From Agrocybe praecox (taxonomy: Eukaryota > Basidiomycota > Agaricomycetes > Agaricales > Agrocybaceae): 64,000 bases of DNA. Location: NCBI GenBank assembly GCA_964017145.1, contig OZ024851.1:682001-746000 (forward strand). Reading direction: 5' to 3'. The notes under the pieces are model-generated. The model was not told where the DNA came from. It saw only the letters and a program-made list of their open reading frames with translations, and searched no databases. Numbering within the stretch: position 1 is the first letter of the stretch; each line of letters opens with the position of its first letter. The translations under genes were made by a program, and so were the position numbers. Positions 38,355 through 48,453 of the stretch are shown piece after piece.

Positions 38355-38909
38355 CCAAAGTTTGTGTGGGGATTTGTGCGCACATTCCATTAATCGCATT
38401 TCTGGTCTTGCCAGTATGCGTTTCGCAGTATATAAGCCAATTCAGGAAGATTGCCGTATTACTAGAGCTAGACTCATAGTATGGTATGGAAGATTAATAT
38501 ATTTAGAGCGATATTATGGTCACAAAACAGTTAAACAAAGTGTGCACAACCTAAAGCGTCTCGACCTTATGATAATTAATAATTCCCCGTCAAGCAGCCA
38601 GGTGTGATAGGGTGCAATCTAATCTAATCTAGAGTAGTAGTTCATATACACCGACTGTGGTACATTGCACTGCCACATCTCGTCCCTTCACATTGCCAAC
38701 GTTCGGACGTTGAGAATTAATTCCTATTTGAAACAAATGAAGGTACAGTAGAGTACAAACAAAAAATCTTCTTGTTTCTCGTCAAATCAAATGCAAACAA
38801 TCTACCATTACAATTTGTTTACAATCACAGGATGTCGACTCGAAGGCCGAAAAGCGAATCAACCTTGCCATAACTTGACAAAGTTTACTCATGTTCCGGC
38901 CTCCTCCCC
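38355..38909. other. 3' flanks of copy E and of the C2H2 gene
   Basis: No separate gene. The first 120 bp are similar to 44000-44100, showing that a duplicated segment extends past the stop codon of copy E. A CTAAT tandem run occurs near 38616-38635. Confidence 0.5.
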
Positions 38910-39863
38910 CTACATTGATGAGGCCCACGTAACCATCAAGGCCTTGAGCAGACAGCCAGAATCGATGATGTGCGTTGCTATTTCGGAAGAACTCTTGAAA
39001 CATGATATACAGAATGGACACTTGAAGGGACGATGTACTGATGAGTTTTGGTGCTGGACGAAAAAAATAAAAACCGAGTCAATAAAGGATTAGAGAGAAT
39101 GGTTGAACCATAGGTAAATAGTAAGAGATACTCACTCTCTCGAGATCTTCTTTTCGTGCAAAGTCACGATTGCAGTCGAAGCACCAGTTATGTTTGTCCG
39201 AGTGTAGGAGGTGTTGATTCAAAGCCGACTTATTGACAAACAAGCGGTCGCATGACACGCAGTATTGAGTATTGTCACTGTCAGAGTCGACTTCGTCTTC
39301 AGAGGACTCATATTGCTCATCACTGGAGTCGCAGACTACATGTCGGGGGGAATCGCTCAAGTGCTAGAGACGTCGACCAAACGGAGAGTAAACGTTAGGA
39401 ATATTCATGCAAGTGAAACATTGAGGACACACTCTTTCGAGGTCTTCTGATCGCGCAAAATCACGAACGCATTCCGAACACCAGTTGTGCTTCTCCGAGT
39501 TACTCCGATGCTGATCCAACGCTTTCTGACTAACGAAGGAGCGTTCGCACGGAAAACAATACGGAGCATCATCCTCGTTATCAAAGTCGACTTCATCTTG
39601 AGAAGATGATTGCCGGTCAGACTCATCGTCCGCATGACGGGGGGAATTAAGATGCTGCAGAGCCGTCGCAGTTAGCATGCCACTTACTGGTAAGAAATGA
39701 AATCGCAAACCGCTTCCAATGCTGTCGATGATCCAAAGGACAGCGAGCACTCCCAACAAACGTTGGGATTTGCCCTATGGCCCTTGGCATTGCAGTGGCT
39801 TCTCATTCCAAAAGGACTCGTGAATGTTTTTGCGCATGAGAGGCAGGAATGATCGACGGGCAT
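38910..39863 (-). CDS. C2H2 zinc-finger protein with seven fingers
   Basis: Four exons (39711-39863, 39433-39654, 39136-39363, 38910-39053) with introns of 56, 69 and 82 nt give 248 residues. The start MPVDHSCLSC is at 39863. Fingers follow one another: CLSC...H, CWEC...HLNSPRH, CFPC...H, CSEC...HLSDSPRH, CVSC...H, CFDC...H, and a last one CPFC...H with Cys as fourth ligand (IIDSGC). All three introns are phase 0 and fall directly before the first zinc-ligand His of a finger, after ALEA, DLER and DLER. Acidic Ser/Asp/Glu linkers (SSSQDEVDFDNEDD, SSEDEVDSDSDN) precede fingers 3 and 5, showing that an exon-sized module of about 75 residues was duplicated. The family is expanded in Agaricomycetes, probably nucleic-acid binding. 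The end after finger 7 (LLKALMVTWASSM) is short, so the C-terminus could be truncated. Confidence 0.87.
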
Positions 39864-39969
39864 TCTTGCTGCAGGGAATCGATGGTGGGAAGAAGAAGAG
39901 AATGGTTCCTTCCATTTCCTGGCCAGGGAGCTCGAGTGGCAGGGGCTATATATGAATTAATCTGGGTCA

Positions 39970-39997
39970 CTTCTTCGTGGGAATTCCCACGAAGAAG
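39970..39997. promoter_or_regulatory. 28-bp perfect palindrome upstream of the C2H2 gene
   Basis: The arms CTTCTTCGTGGGAA and TTCCCACGAAGAAG are exact inverse complements with no spacer, centred on GAATTC, about 107 bp upstream of the C2H2 start codon. The position suggests a binding site for a dimeric or tandem regulator. It is also able to form a cruciform or hairpin. Confidence 0.5.
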
Positions 39998-39999
39998 CA

Positions 40000-40675
40000 A
40001 AGAGAAAGACATTTAAAATTATAGAAACAGAGCATCTTGCAACAGACATAATTGCATGAAACCCGTTTGAAGTTGGAAGTGAAAAATAATCGACTTGACA
40101 TTTCTCTAAGGAAATATCTTCAATAGAAGAGTTCTGGAATATGATCGGCCGTCGAGATAAAAAGCGGGCGTCAGATAGGTAAATAAATCTTCGGAGCCCT
40201 GGATGACTGGAAATCCAGCTCCATGCTCGTGAACCCATGTTAGTCTGACGTGCAAAACAATGGGAAAGCAAAGATTTCCTTTTATGGGTCAAATCTTCTA
40301 TCCACCCGAAAATTGGGCGAAAATTTGAAAATTCTGTCCACCCAACAAGTCCCAAAAAGTGTGTTTTCTGGATTCGACCTATACCGGCATTATCCGGGGC
40401 CTGTAGTACTAGCGGTCGCCGACGGCTCCATCCCGGCTTGCTGTTGTACCTGAGCCGGTTTTTTTATTTACATGTCTAATCTATTTATCTTTTTTCTAAC
40501 AATATTTATGAGAAGTCGTCTCGTAAGACACAAAGTTCATATTGTTTTAAAATGGATGTAAGAACGACAGTATACTGTATTGGAAATGTTAAGACACTTT
40601 TTATAAGTACACTAGTGGTACATGATAAAATGTACTCTAAAGCTTGCGCTTCTTCGGCCTCTTTGCACCATTGAG
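40000..40675. other. Upstream region of the C2H2 gene
   Basis: A 132-codon minus-strand ORF (39957-40355) overlaps the palindrome but has no motif; I regard it as chance. Nothing else recognised. Confidence 0.4.
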
Positions 40676-40679
40676 GAGA

Positions 40680-41192
40680 TAATTCTGGACTCGCAATTCC
40701 GGACCCATTGGATAACACTGTCCACGAGATAGACGAAGATGGAGCAATCAGACTGAATTACCCTCCTGCGATGGTTCTATTCTGACCAAAAATAACATCA
40801 TTTCGATTTACAGGTAGCGCACCCGGTCTCGTTCCACTCACACCAACGCGAGCAAGGGACAACTCGAAACACAAAATAGCACATAAAACGGTAAACAGTA
40901 GTACCCAATAGTGCCGGGTTACACATTCACAGACTACAAGTCGCAAGGAGAAACCATCAAGTACTGTCATAATAGAAATCAGACAACTGAAGACAGTGCA
41001 GGGCTCTCGCCGTTTGGGGTGTACGTCACACTTTCAAGAAGCAGGGGAAGGTCAACAATAAGACTGCTGCGCGGTTTCAAGAACGACCTGCCCCAGAACT
41101 ACCCATCCAAGGAATTGAAAATAAAGATGGATTTATTGGACGAGTTGGACGAGTTAAACGAGCGGGAAAGAGACGAACAAAGATTAAGATAA
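40680..41192 (+). pseudogene. C-terminal relic of a PIF1-like SF1 DNA helicase
   Basis: The plus strand keeps recognisable helicase pieces in order: IDEDGAIRLNYPPAMVLF (near 40725-40785), then GLVPLTPTRARDN near 40830, then PGYTFTDYKSQGETI (about 40912-40955), GLSPFGVYVTLSRSRGRSTI and a LDELDELNERERDEQRL end. The FTDYKSQGxT and YVxLSRSRGR motifs correspond to the late helicase motifs of the PIF1-like helicases abundant in basidiomycete repeats. Stop codons interrupt the frame after VLF and before PGYTF, and the ATPase half is missing. It is a 5'-truncated dead copy of a repetitive helicase gene. Confidence 0.75.
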
Positions 41193-41388
41193 TTAAACAT
41201 CATAGATTTCCGTTTTTAAAGAAGATAAAATAGAATAAAAAACCAAAAAAAAAAACCGGTATACCAAGGCAGAGGAAAGTGAGACATAGAAATTGCATGG
41301 CAAAGGGAAGATACCTTAAGAATCGAATAGAGTTGGAATAGAGAGGAAGACAGGAAAAGGAATGCCAGCACAAGAGGTGACAAAACAG

Positions 41389-41492
41389 GTACAAACAAAC
41401 GGTCAACATTTTCTGAATTACGAGGTTGGAAGGCAAAGGAAGAGGACGCAGACAAGCAAGTACAAACAAACGGTCAACATTTTCTGAATTAC
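41389..41492. repeat. Exact 33-bp direct repeat, two copies
   Basis: A 33-bp unit starting GTACAAACAAACGGTCAACA occurs at 41389-41421 and, identical, at 41460-41492, a period of 71 bp. Sequence just after each copy (AC, then a GGTTG block) is also similar. It lies in non-coding DNA between the helicase relic and membrane-protein copy F. Confidence 0.85.
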
Positions 41493-41761
41493 AGGGTTGA
41501 GGACAAGACGGAGAAATCACGTGAATGTACGGATTGGGAAAAGCTTACGTGATGACCAACATTTATTTCCTTAAACGTACTATTTTCGGGGTGAGGGAAG
41601 CTTACTGTTAACACAGCAAGCCAACAAGATTTTTCTCGTGATAGCGTGATTTTTTTGCCATATCAGTAACATGACTTTCTATTTTTATTACAAAATCTTG
41701 ATACTCATATCATCCACCAGTAAAGGGTATAGTTCGTCGTACAGATAGACAAAACAATATA

Positions 41762-42903
41762 TCACTGAGTTCCAGTCGGCGTGACTTTCGGCAGCGGCTT
41801 TGGTGTTTCCTCGTCCTTCGAACAAACATTCGAATAGCGCGGCGGCGCTGCGTCAACTTCGGCGAGTACAAAAGGCGACACTGTTTGTTGTCGTGGTGCT
41901 GTTTTTGAATGGATACAAGTCAGATCAAAACAAAAATTGAAAGGAAGAAAGCGAGATCGTACAGGGACTGAGACCACCCGGGTTTTGTTGTTTCTTCTTA
42001 ACGAAATACAAGATCCATAGAAGCAGGGTAACGAATATCAGACCTCCAATTACGGACCCCACGATTACAGCGAGTGAACTGTGATGCGAGGTCAGTACTA
42101 ATGGATCTGACTTCGCAGCTGTCGTTGTATCTGGGGCTACCCCGCCCGTAACAGTCGTGCCGGGCAATATTCTAGTCACTGTAACCATTCCAGAAGGCAG
42201 AGAAGAGAGATCCAATGTGCCCGTTCTAGCCGAGCTGGGTATAGATGATGATGGGAAAGAAAGCGCTGGATTTGCAGAAGTCGACTTGGAAGCTCCCGCA
42301 GAAGAAACGGGAGCTGAGGTGAAAGATACTACAAGTTGTCCAGAAGAGCCTGTGGTAGATAAGGTATGTGTAGGCCTGACAGCTTGCTGCTGAGCGGAGG
42401 TGGGCGGGGTTGGAGGAGGAGTAGTTAAAGGAGTGGAAGGGTCAAAATGAGGGACAACTTGGATAAAATCCAAATAAACATATTTTCCAGGGTCCAGCGT
42501 TGTTATTACCAACGTATGAGATCCTGACGATACCGTAGATTCGAAGAACTGGACATGGAACTGAGGAGAATCAGTTTGCGCTCCCGGATTATAAGTCAAT
42601 GGAGCTCCGTTGTCTATGCTGTATGTGAACCTGCCCGGAGCATGATCAGCAAACGACGTGGCTTGAATGACTCCAAAAACACTGATAGAGGCCGGTCCTA
42701 CAAACGGATGTTAGTAGAAATATATGACCTATGGTAAGAAAAAAAAATCACGAACCACCAAATTGATATGTCGCAGTTCCTCCTTCTATGCTGCAGAAAG
42801 TACTGGTACCATCAAACTCTTGAGAGTTGGTCTCGAGTCCCCAATGTAGGACATTGTAAATTATTGATGGGTCACGATCATCAACAATTATTGGCGTGCT
42901 CAT
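41762..42903 (-). CDS. Single-pass membrane protein with beta-sandwich-like ectodomain (copy F)
   Basis: Three exons are read: about 42754-42903, 41963-42697 and 41762-41898. The start MSTPIIVDDRDPSIIYNVLH matches the other copies, and exon 1 ends with a TATYQFGG-like end. Exon 2 begins PASISVFGVIQATSF, with FTYSIDNGAPLTYNPGAQ and LVITTLDPGKYVYLDFIQVV. The stalk is long and Ser/Thr/Pro-rich. A helix (LAVIVGSVIGGLIFVTLLLW) is followed by YFVKKKQQN, and a last exon gives a Pro-rich tail containing APPRYSNVCSKDEETPKPLP. I could not settle the exact exon-1 frame across about 42765-42790: the downstream splice phases need one leftover base, and my reading of that stretch leaves a two-base doubt. 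The gene otherwise looks intact, about 345 residues. It is more diverged from D and E than they are from each other. Confidence 0.75.
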
Positions 42904-42949
42904 TGTAAGGGGGAAACTTCGACACCAGCATAGGCGAAAAGAACTGGTA

Positions 42950-43900
42950 GCCTGAGGAACGGAAGGGAAAAGTCGATAGGAACAACGTCTAATATAAACT
43001 GGGCGGGCTATACATTGATAGGACGACAGATGATATCTATGGGTAATGATTGGAATTGAAACTCACCCTTACGGTGTTGGAGGAAGGCAGAAAATACATA
43101 ATCTGACACCAAGCAACAGATGAAGTCACACAGCGCGACGGGATCGACAAAAACAGGATATGTATTCACGCATATGTCGTACCTTGATTCTTCATTTATG
43201 TACTTGGAATGTTCCAATCAAAATTGACGTTAAGATCTTGGTCTTGGTGAGAACATCAGCCGGAATTAATTCAAAGATGGGAAGAAGACCTACGTGCAAG
43301 CGCGTGTGGAAGGTAATTATCCAAATATACATAGTACCGGAGTCAGAGCATTCATCGAAACCCTACGTCGAAAGTGAAAAGATTAGCTAGCACTTGCCAG
43401 GATCATGGCAAGTCTTTGACCACCTGCGCATAGGAAACTCCTTAAATCAGATCTGGCGGCGGATTGTGATTCGGCGTACATACCTCCAGAGCATACCAGC
43501 CAATGGATGATTCAACGGTTGTCGTTGATGTCGGAGAATTCGCAGATATCAAGAGTTACAAAAGTATCCGGGGACATCTGATCGATCTGACAAATAAAGA
43601 AATCCAAGGCTCACAGGCCAGCGTGCTGCTACCTTTCTGTCGAGACAAAGAAGAGTAGACTGGGAAAGCGGAAATATGTCAAAGTAACATTTAGCAAAAC
43701 AAAGAAGTTTATGAGACTTGATGATTATGGACCAAACGGAGCTGGCGGAGACGAGACCTTCTGGGGCGGAGCTTCAAGAATATGAGCTGAGCTTATACTA
43801 CATCCACTGAATATTGTGAAGTCAGTGACTAGCGACCAGGCAATTCATCTTATTGATATTTACGTGCATATATGTAAGAGTGGTCGTACGCGTTCACCGT
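42950..43900. other. Upstream region of copy F, nothing recognised
   Basis: Short frames on both strands contain stops and no motif. It may include decayed sequence related to the relic that follows. Confidence 0.4.
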
Positions 43901-43929
43901 ATCACGCAGGCCATTCACTCTTTGTTATC

Positions 43930-44100
43930 TTAATTCTTTTCTTTTCTACCTTGAATGGCAAAGTCCAAGGGCTGCAGATTTTCCCTGCATGAATCGATCA
44001 CTTCTTAACAATACTCCACTAATTACATTTTCGATGTTACCAGCAGATATTCTTTTTTGTGCCAATTCAGAAAGAATGCCATACCTATAGGAGCTGGACA
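43930..44100 (+). pseudogene. Decayed copy of the 3' end and flank of membrane-protein copy E
   Basis: The T-rich intron end TTAATTCTTTTC, the terminal exon part (CCCTGCATGAATCGATCACTTC before TAA in broken form) and the following flank (ACTCCACTAAT..., GCCAATTCAGAAAGAATGCC) align with 38250-38475 around and beyond the stop codon of copy E. No ectodomain exon remains upstream. A segmental duplication of the D/E region must have extended here and then decayed. Confidence 0.6.
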
Positions 44101-44321
44101 CGATTACGGTGGATAATCTTAATGTTCTGATTTTTCCAATTTACGTCCCGAGATCCGCGGAAGAGTAGCAGGAAGAGGTATGGGCATCATTTCTTGTGCA
44201 GGCACTTGTTGGTGGGAAAAAGAAAGAATAACAGTTCTCGACAGTAACTTATGCGTGCAATTGTCCGCCGTCAAAGATGGCTCATCCACCCAGGTACAGC
44301 TGTCGCGTAAATCGAGCCGCG

Positions 44322-44540
44322 CTATGTAGCTATATGTGTGAGAGGAATCGCCCAGGCTGTGAGAAACCTTCCCGAGGGGAGACCTCGAGTATTAAGATTC
44401 AAATCCACATGCTTGGAGAGAAGCTTTTGTGCTACGACACAGAAGAATCGGCAGGTGAGAGCGCACGCCTTCAGAGCCTCTATTTCATCATGAAAAAGTT
44501 CTCTGACGATCTTGAGGGGAGGATGCGCTGAGTCGACCAA
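44322..44540 (-). pseudogene. F-box protein N-terminal fragment
   Basis: The minus-strand frame reads HPPLKIVRELFHDEIEALKA, then CALTCRFFCVVAQKLLSKHV. This parallels the F-box of the intact gene at 51543-52900 (ETIIYDLDDDEDSLKRCALT, then CRLFTPVAQKLFFKHVEIDF). The fragment ends after about 70 residues in unrelated sequence and no LRR region follows, so it is a truncated relic. Confidence 0.6.
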
Positions 44541-44906
44541 CCATTTTGTTTGTCGAGGTCCAAGTTGTTAGGCGAGAAGGTTGTTGAAAAGCTATTGAGA
44601 TATTGGGAGTTCAAATCAACAGGGCACGCAAGAGAGCGGGAAGAGGAACGAAGGGGGAGTACATTCAGGAGGAACTTTGATTTCAAATCTAATGTAGTGT
44701 TTTATAGTATTTTGTGCAATGTGCGATCTCGTTTTATGCCCTCTTGGCACAACGTGCTTAAGCAATTAGTAAAAAATGTGTACGTAATATACTTTTCTCG
44801 AGACTTCTATAAGGATGATTAACCTATTGGTCAATATCTTGCCTGAAAAACGTTGAGAGTACATTTCAGTCGTCAAGCTCAAGTACAATTATTCTGCGGG
44901 CTAAAC

Positions 44907-46602
44907 TTACTTCAGAACATATCGATATCTAGGGCGTCCATCTTTAAGTCCACGTACGGCCTTACTGACATCAGACACTACAGATTGAAAGGAAAAAAAT
45001 ATTAGAACACGAAAAGAATTTGGCATCAGCACGTACTAGGCATGACTTCAATCCAAGGCTTGATGTTCTTCTCCGCAGCGAGTTTCAGCATCTGCAATGC
45101 TTCCTGCTTGCTACCTCTGTAGAGCGATATCAGTACACGAGCCACACAACAGCAAAAAAAAAAAGAAGGATAATTACAGTAGACTGCCGCCGAAGAAAGT
45201 ACCAGAAAGAATGAAACCTTCATAATAAAGATTGGTCAATCAAAGTCATGAAGAAATCACGGAGACCATACTTCTCTCAAATGATGGGAGTTTATCGTCT
45301 GGGACCGCTACCATGATGAATTTACCCATGGGTACGAGGGTCTCAAGTAATTCCTTGAAGGCGACACCAGAGGCAACGTCGGCAGTGCACTATATATCCA
45401 TGAGATAAAAAGCAATCAACTCCCATCCAGTCCCAACTCACGATGATAAGATCCAAAGAAGACAAAAGGGGCTTCTGGAACCCTTCTTCTTTAGTGGCCA
45501 CGAATTTTGTAGCACCAAGTGCCATGGCATCTTCCTGCTTGCGCGCTGAATGGGAGAAGGCGACGATTTCTTCGCATCCCAAAGCCTTTGCGAACTGGAT
45601 TGCCATATGCCTACAATGCTCGTAAGATACTAAAATATTCGTCGGATTGAAACAGACTGACCCAAGGCCACCGATACCAACTACGCCGACTTTCTTTCCT
45701 GGGCTACAATAATCTGTTCAGGATCGGTTGTATACTTAATTGGATGAGTTGAACGTACCCAGCTCCATTTCGAATCAGAGGAGAGAAAACAGTCAATCCA
45801 CCACACATCAGAGGAGCTGCGTCTTCTAACTTGATGCTATCTGGGATGGGGAACACAAAGCGTTCATTTGTGCGAATGGCAGTTGAGTATCCTCCTTGAG
45901 CGGCGGTTCCACACTTTCAAAGATGTATGAGCATAGTTGGAACGTCAGGCAAAACAGCAGGTGCAGACCTCCTTATATTTATCGCCATATGTGAAGACCA
46001 TGTCGTGACAGCTTTCGACGCAGTTAGTAACCGAACTTCGAAGAAATGTTGGGAAGGAAGAAATGATATATTCACTATTGTTCGTTATTTCCTTTGCAGA
46101 GTGCACAGTTCCCGCACGAGCATACTTGGGCGCTGATAAAATGAGTAACGGAATGGATTAACAAGAGGAACAGGAGATGGTCAACTCACCCAACACCCAC
46201 ACGATCCCCAATCTTGAAGTCTGTTACTTGAGAGCCCACACGAGCGACATAACCGACAATTTCGTGTCCAACGATGATAGGCTAGAATACGCGTCATGTC
46301 AGGCGTATGACTTTTTGACGTTCACAAGCTGGACTTACCAGGTTAACCTTTCCCCACCCTCCTGTAATGGTATGAACGTCGCTTCCGCACACGCCACAAA
46401 ACTCGATTTTTACATCGACATCATACTCGCTCATGGGTTTTGGTGTGAACTCGATAAGCTTGAAATCCTCCCATTTCTGGGTATCTTCGACGCTGAGGCC
46501 ACATCGACTTGAATATTATCGAAATATAAATGAAAATTTGAACACTCACGCATATCCTTTGAATTGCAACTGGACTTCGTTCTGTTGGATAGGTGCAGGC
46601 AT
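44907..46602 (-). CDS. Zinc-dependent NADP-type alcohol dehydrogenase (cinnamyl alcohol dehydrogenase family)
   Basis: Twelve exons with eleven short introns were traced (46550-46602, 46339-46507, 46190-46281, 46076-46132, 45969-46011, 45759-45913, 45662-45703, 45442-45610, 45272-45389, 45178-45217, 45037-45116, 44907-44977). The phases close to 362 residues, the usual length. The start is [14 protein letters not shown]. Visible signatures: catalytic-zinc CGVCGSDVH (55-63) and VGHE (78-81), structural-zinc C-x2-C-x2-C-x7-C ([15 protein letters not shown]), the MCGG Cys, and the Rossmann motif GIGGLG (199-204) followed by [11 protein letters not shown]. After the second strand, SHSARKQ carries the Ser/Arg pattern of NADP users. 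The end is [20 protein letters not shown], typical of the YahK/ADH6 branch. It should reversibly reduce aromatic or aliphatic aldehydes to alcohols in the cytosol. Some exons are only 40-43 nt and one donor (GTCTGC) is weak. Confidence 0.95.
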
Positions 46603-46609
46603 CGTGGTC

Positions 46610-48453
46610 GTGGAAGAAGAATCGGGGGATCCTCCGGTACCTTCAGCTCGAGAAAATTTCTTGCTTTGACATCATTCACTGTCATCCGTCTGCGCGTCTG
46701 CACGGAGCCGCTTTGCAAGCCACATTGTTATTCCGCCGTGGTGTGCATCACCCAAGGCTCGGCACGGACAAAGGACAAGCATATTGCTATTCCTTTCCTC
46801 GCAAATACAGGTATTGATGGCCACCTCAAATATATCTTCGATAAGCCTGCATCACTGGAGTTTTATTGAGTATACTGGATAGTAAGGAAGGCTCTGGACG
46901 ACTCGATGAACGCAAGCTGGTCGCGGTAATAAAACAAAGAACGCGGCTCGGAAGCTTTACATGGTACAGTTTAGCCGACGCATACAGTTTCAACGTCATC
47001 GATATCCAACATCATAAGCACGCTGACGTTATGTCAAGTTCTTTCTTTTTTTTTTCTTTCCCTTTTTGGAACACGCAACAGCGAAAAAGAGAGAATTTGC
47101 TAGTCTCTTAAAACAGACCAAATTAATGATGACAGCCGGTTGTTAATATATGAGGCCTTGAGGTCTCATCCTATTTGCGGCCACTTAGAAGAGAAGGTCA
47201 ATTCGTTTTGAACATCACGTGAAGGAGAAGATGGTATCTAATCTTATCTCTATTCTGTTTCTCCTCCCTGAACCATCTAGATCTCATCCAAAATTTTATA
47301 CTCTACTGCTTATAAATGCTTCAATACCCCATTTAATAATTCGTTTAGAACCTTTCAGAATATTTTCATTCCCCCTAGAGACGCTGCCTAGATTTTTAAG
47401 ATGATAATGATCATTAATCATTGATCAGTGTTGGATTCACGTGATGTGCGAATTTTAAAGCCGATCGGGATATGTAGGGTTGACTCATAAGACCGAATTA
47501 ACCCACCCACCAAATGCGAATATCGCAGGCCTTCGGAATCAAAGCTTGCGCTATATAGATCTTCGGATGATGATGGAGTGCAGCGTTATGCCCTTGAATT
47601 TCTGTAAGGCAGGGATCGTTTTTTTAGTCCAAGTCGACGAATGCTATATGCGGGTCGTAGAGAGTCGGCCGGCTTCAAGTGTTGCCGCTATTTGGATCCT
47701 GTGTAGTGTACAAACAAAGACTGCTTTGCCGGTCCCGGCAGCCACATTGCCGTCTGGTAAATCAAGCCATTGAGCTCATGTGGGTAAGAAAGGGTTCAGT
47801 CTCGAGGCAGTCCAAAGATCCTAGATCCTAAAACTGACAGTTATATGTCATATTGACTGCTACCAATTTACTGACTGGAATTCGCGTAGGCCAGGATGGC
47901 AGCTATTGAACTTATTAAGCAGAAACATGGTCAAAAACGCAAGCTAAGTCGAGGCGCCTAGACAGCAAAATTGATTAATCTTTTGAGGCTCGTACACATT
48001 TACTAAATATCCGCCTGTTGGGAATCATATCTTCCAAAGCTCGTTCAGGACTTGGTGATGACTAATGAATTAGGTCGGGGCGGTCTGAAAGTCGAATTTG
48101 CGATTCAGATTAGGCTTACTCATCGATGTGAGCGTTTAGAGTAAATGAGGGCGACGCCTACGGGAGTGCTGATACAGAGTATTTGAGATTTCCTCGAGGA
48201 CAATGCAGAGATGATATCGTCGAAAAGGGAACAATGAAAACCCACGAGGACATTGTGTATAATATTCAAACTCCGCTTTGTGTCCAAAATAGGAAGGTTG
48301 TATTGTCCTTCGGCAAAATTGCACAATGGGTACCTTGTACTTTAAATATGTCCACAAAATGGCGTACCTCCCCGTTTTCTTTCTCTCTATCATCTACTCC
48401 CACATTGAGGGCTAGTAACGACCGATCTCTCAAAGTTCTAGTAACGAATTGAC
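46610..48453. other. Intergenic between ADH and the Ser-rich gene
   Basis: No gene recognised. It holds two 12-bp inverted copies of ACATCACGTGAA at 47212-47223 and (inverted) 47436-47447, about 236 bp apart end to end, each containing the TCACGTGA E-box palindrome. They may be ends of a small element or regulatory sites. ORFs here are short and motif-free. Confidence 0.5.

Noticed and set aside
39957..40355. Minus-strand ORF of 132 codons upstream of the C2H2 gene
   Set aside because: It includes the palindrome and has no family signal; the C2H2 start at 39863 begins a better-supported gene.
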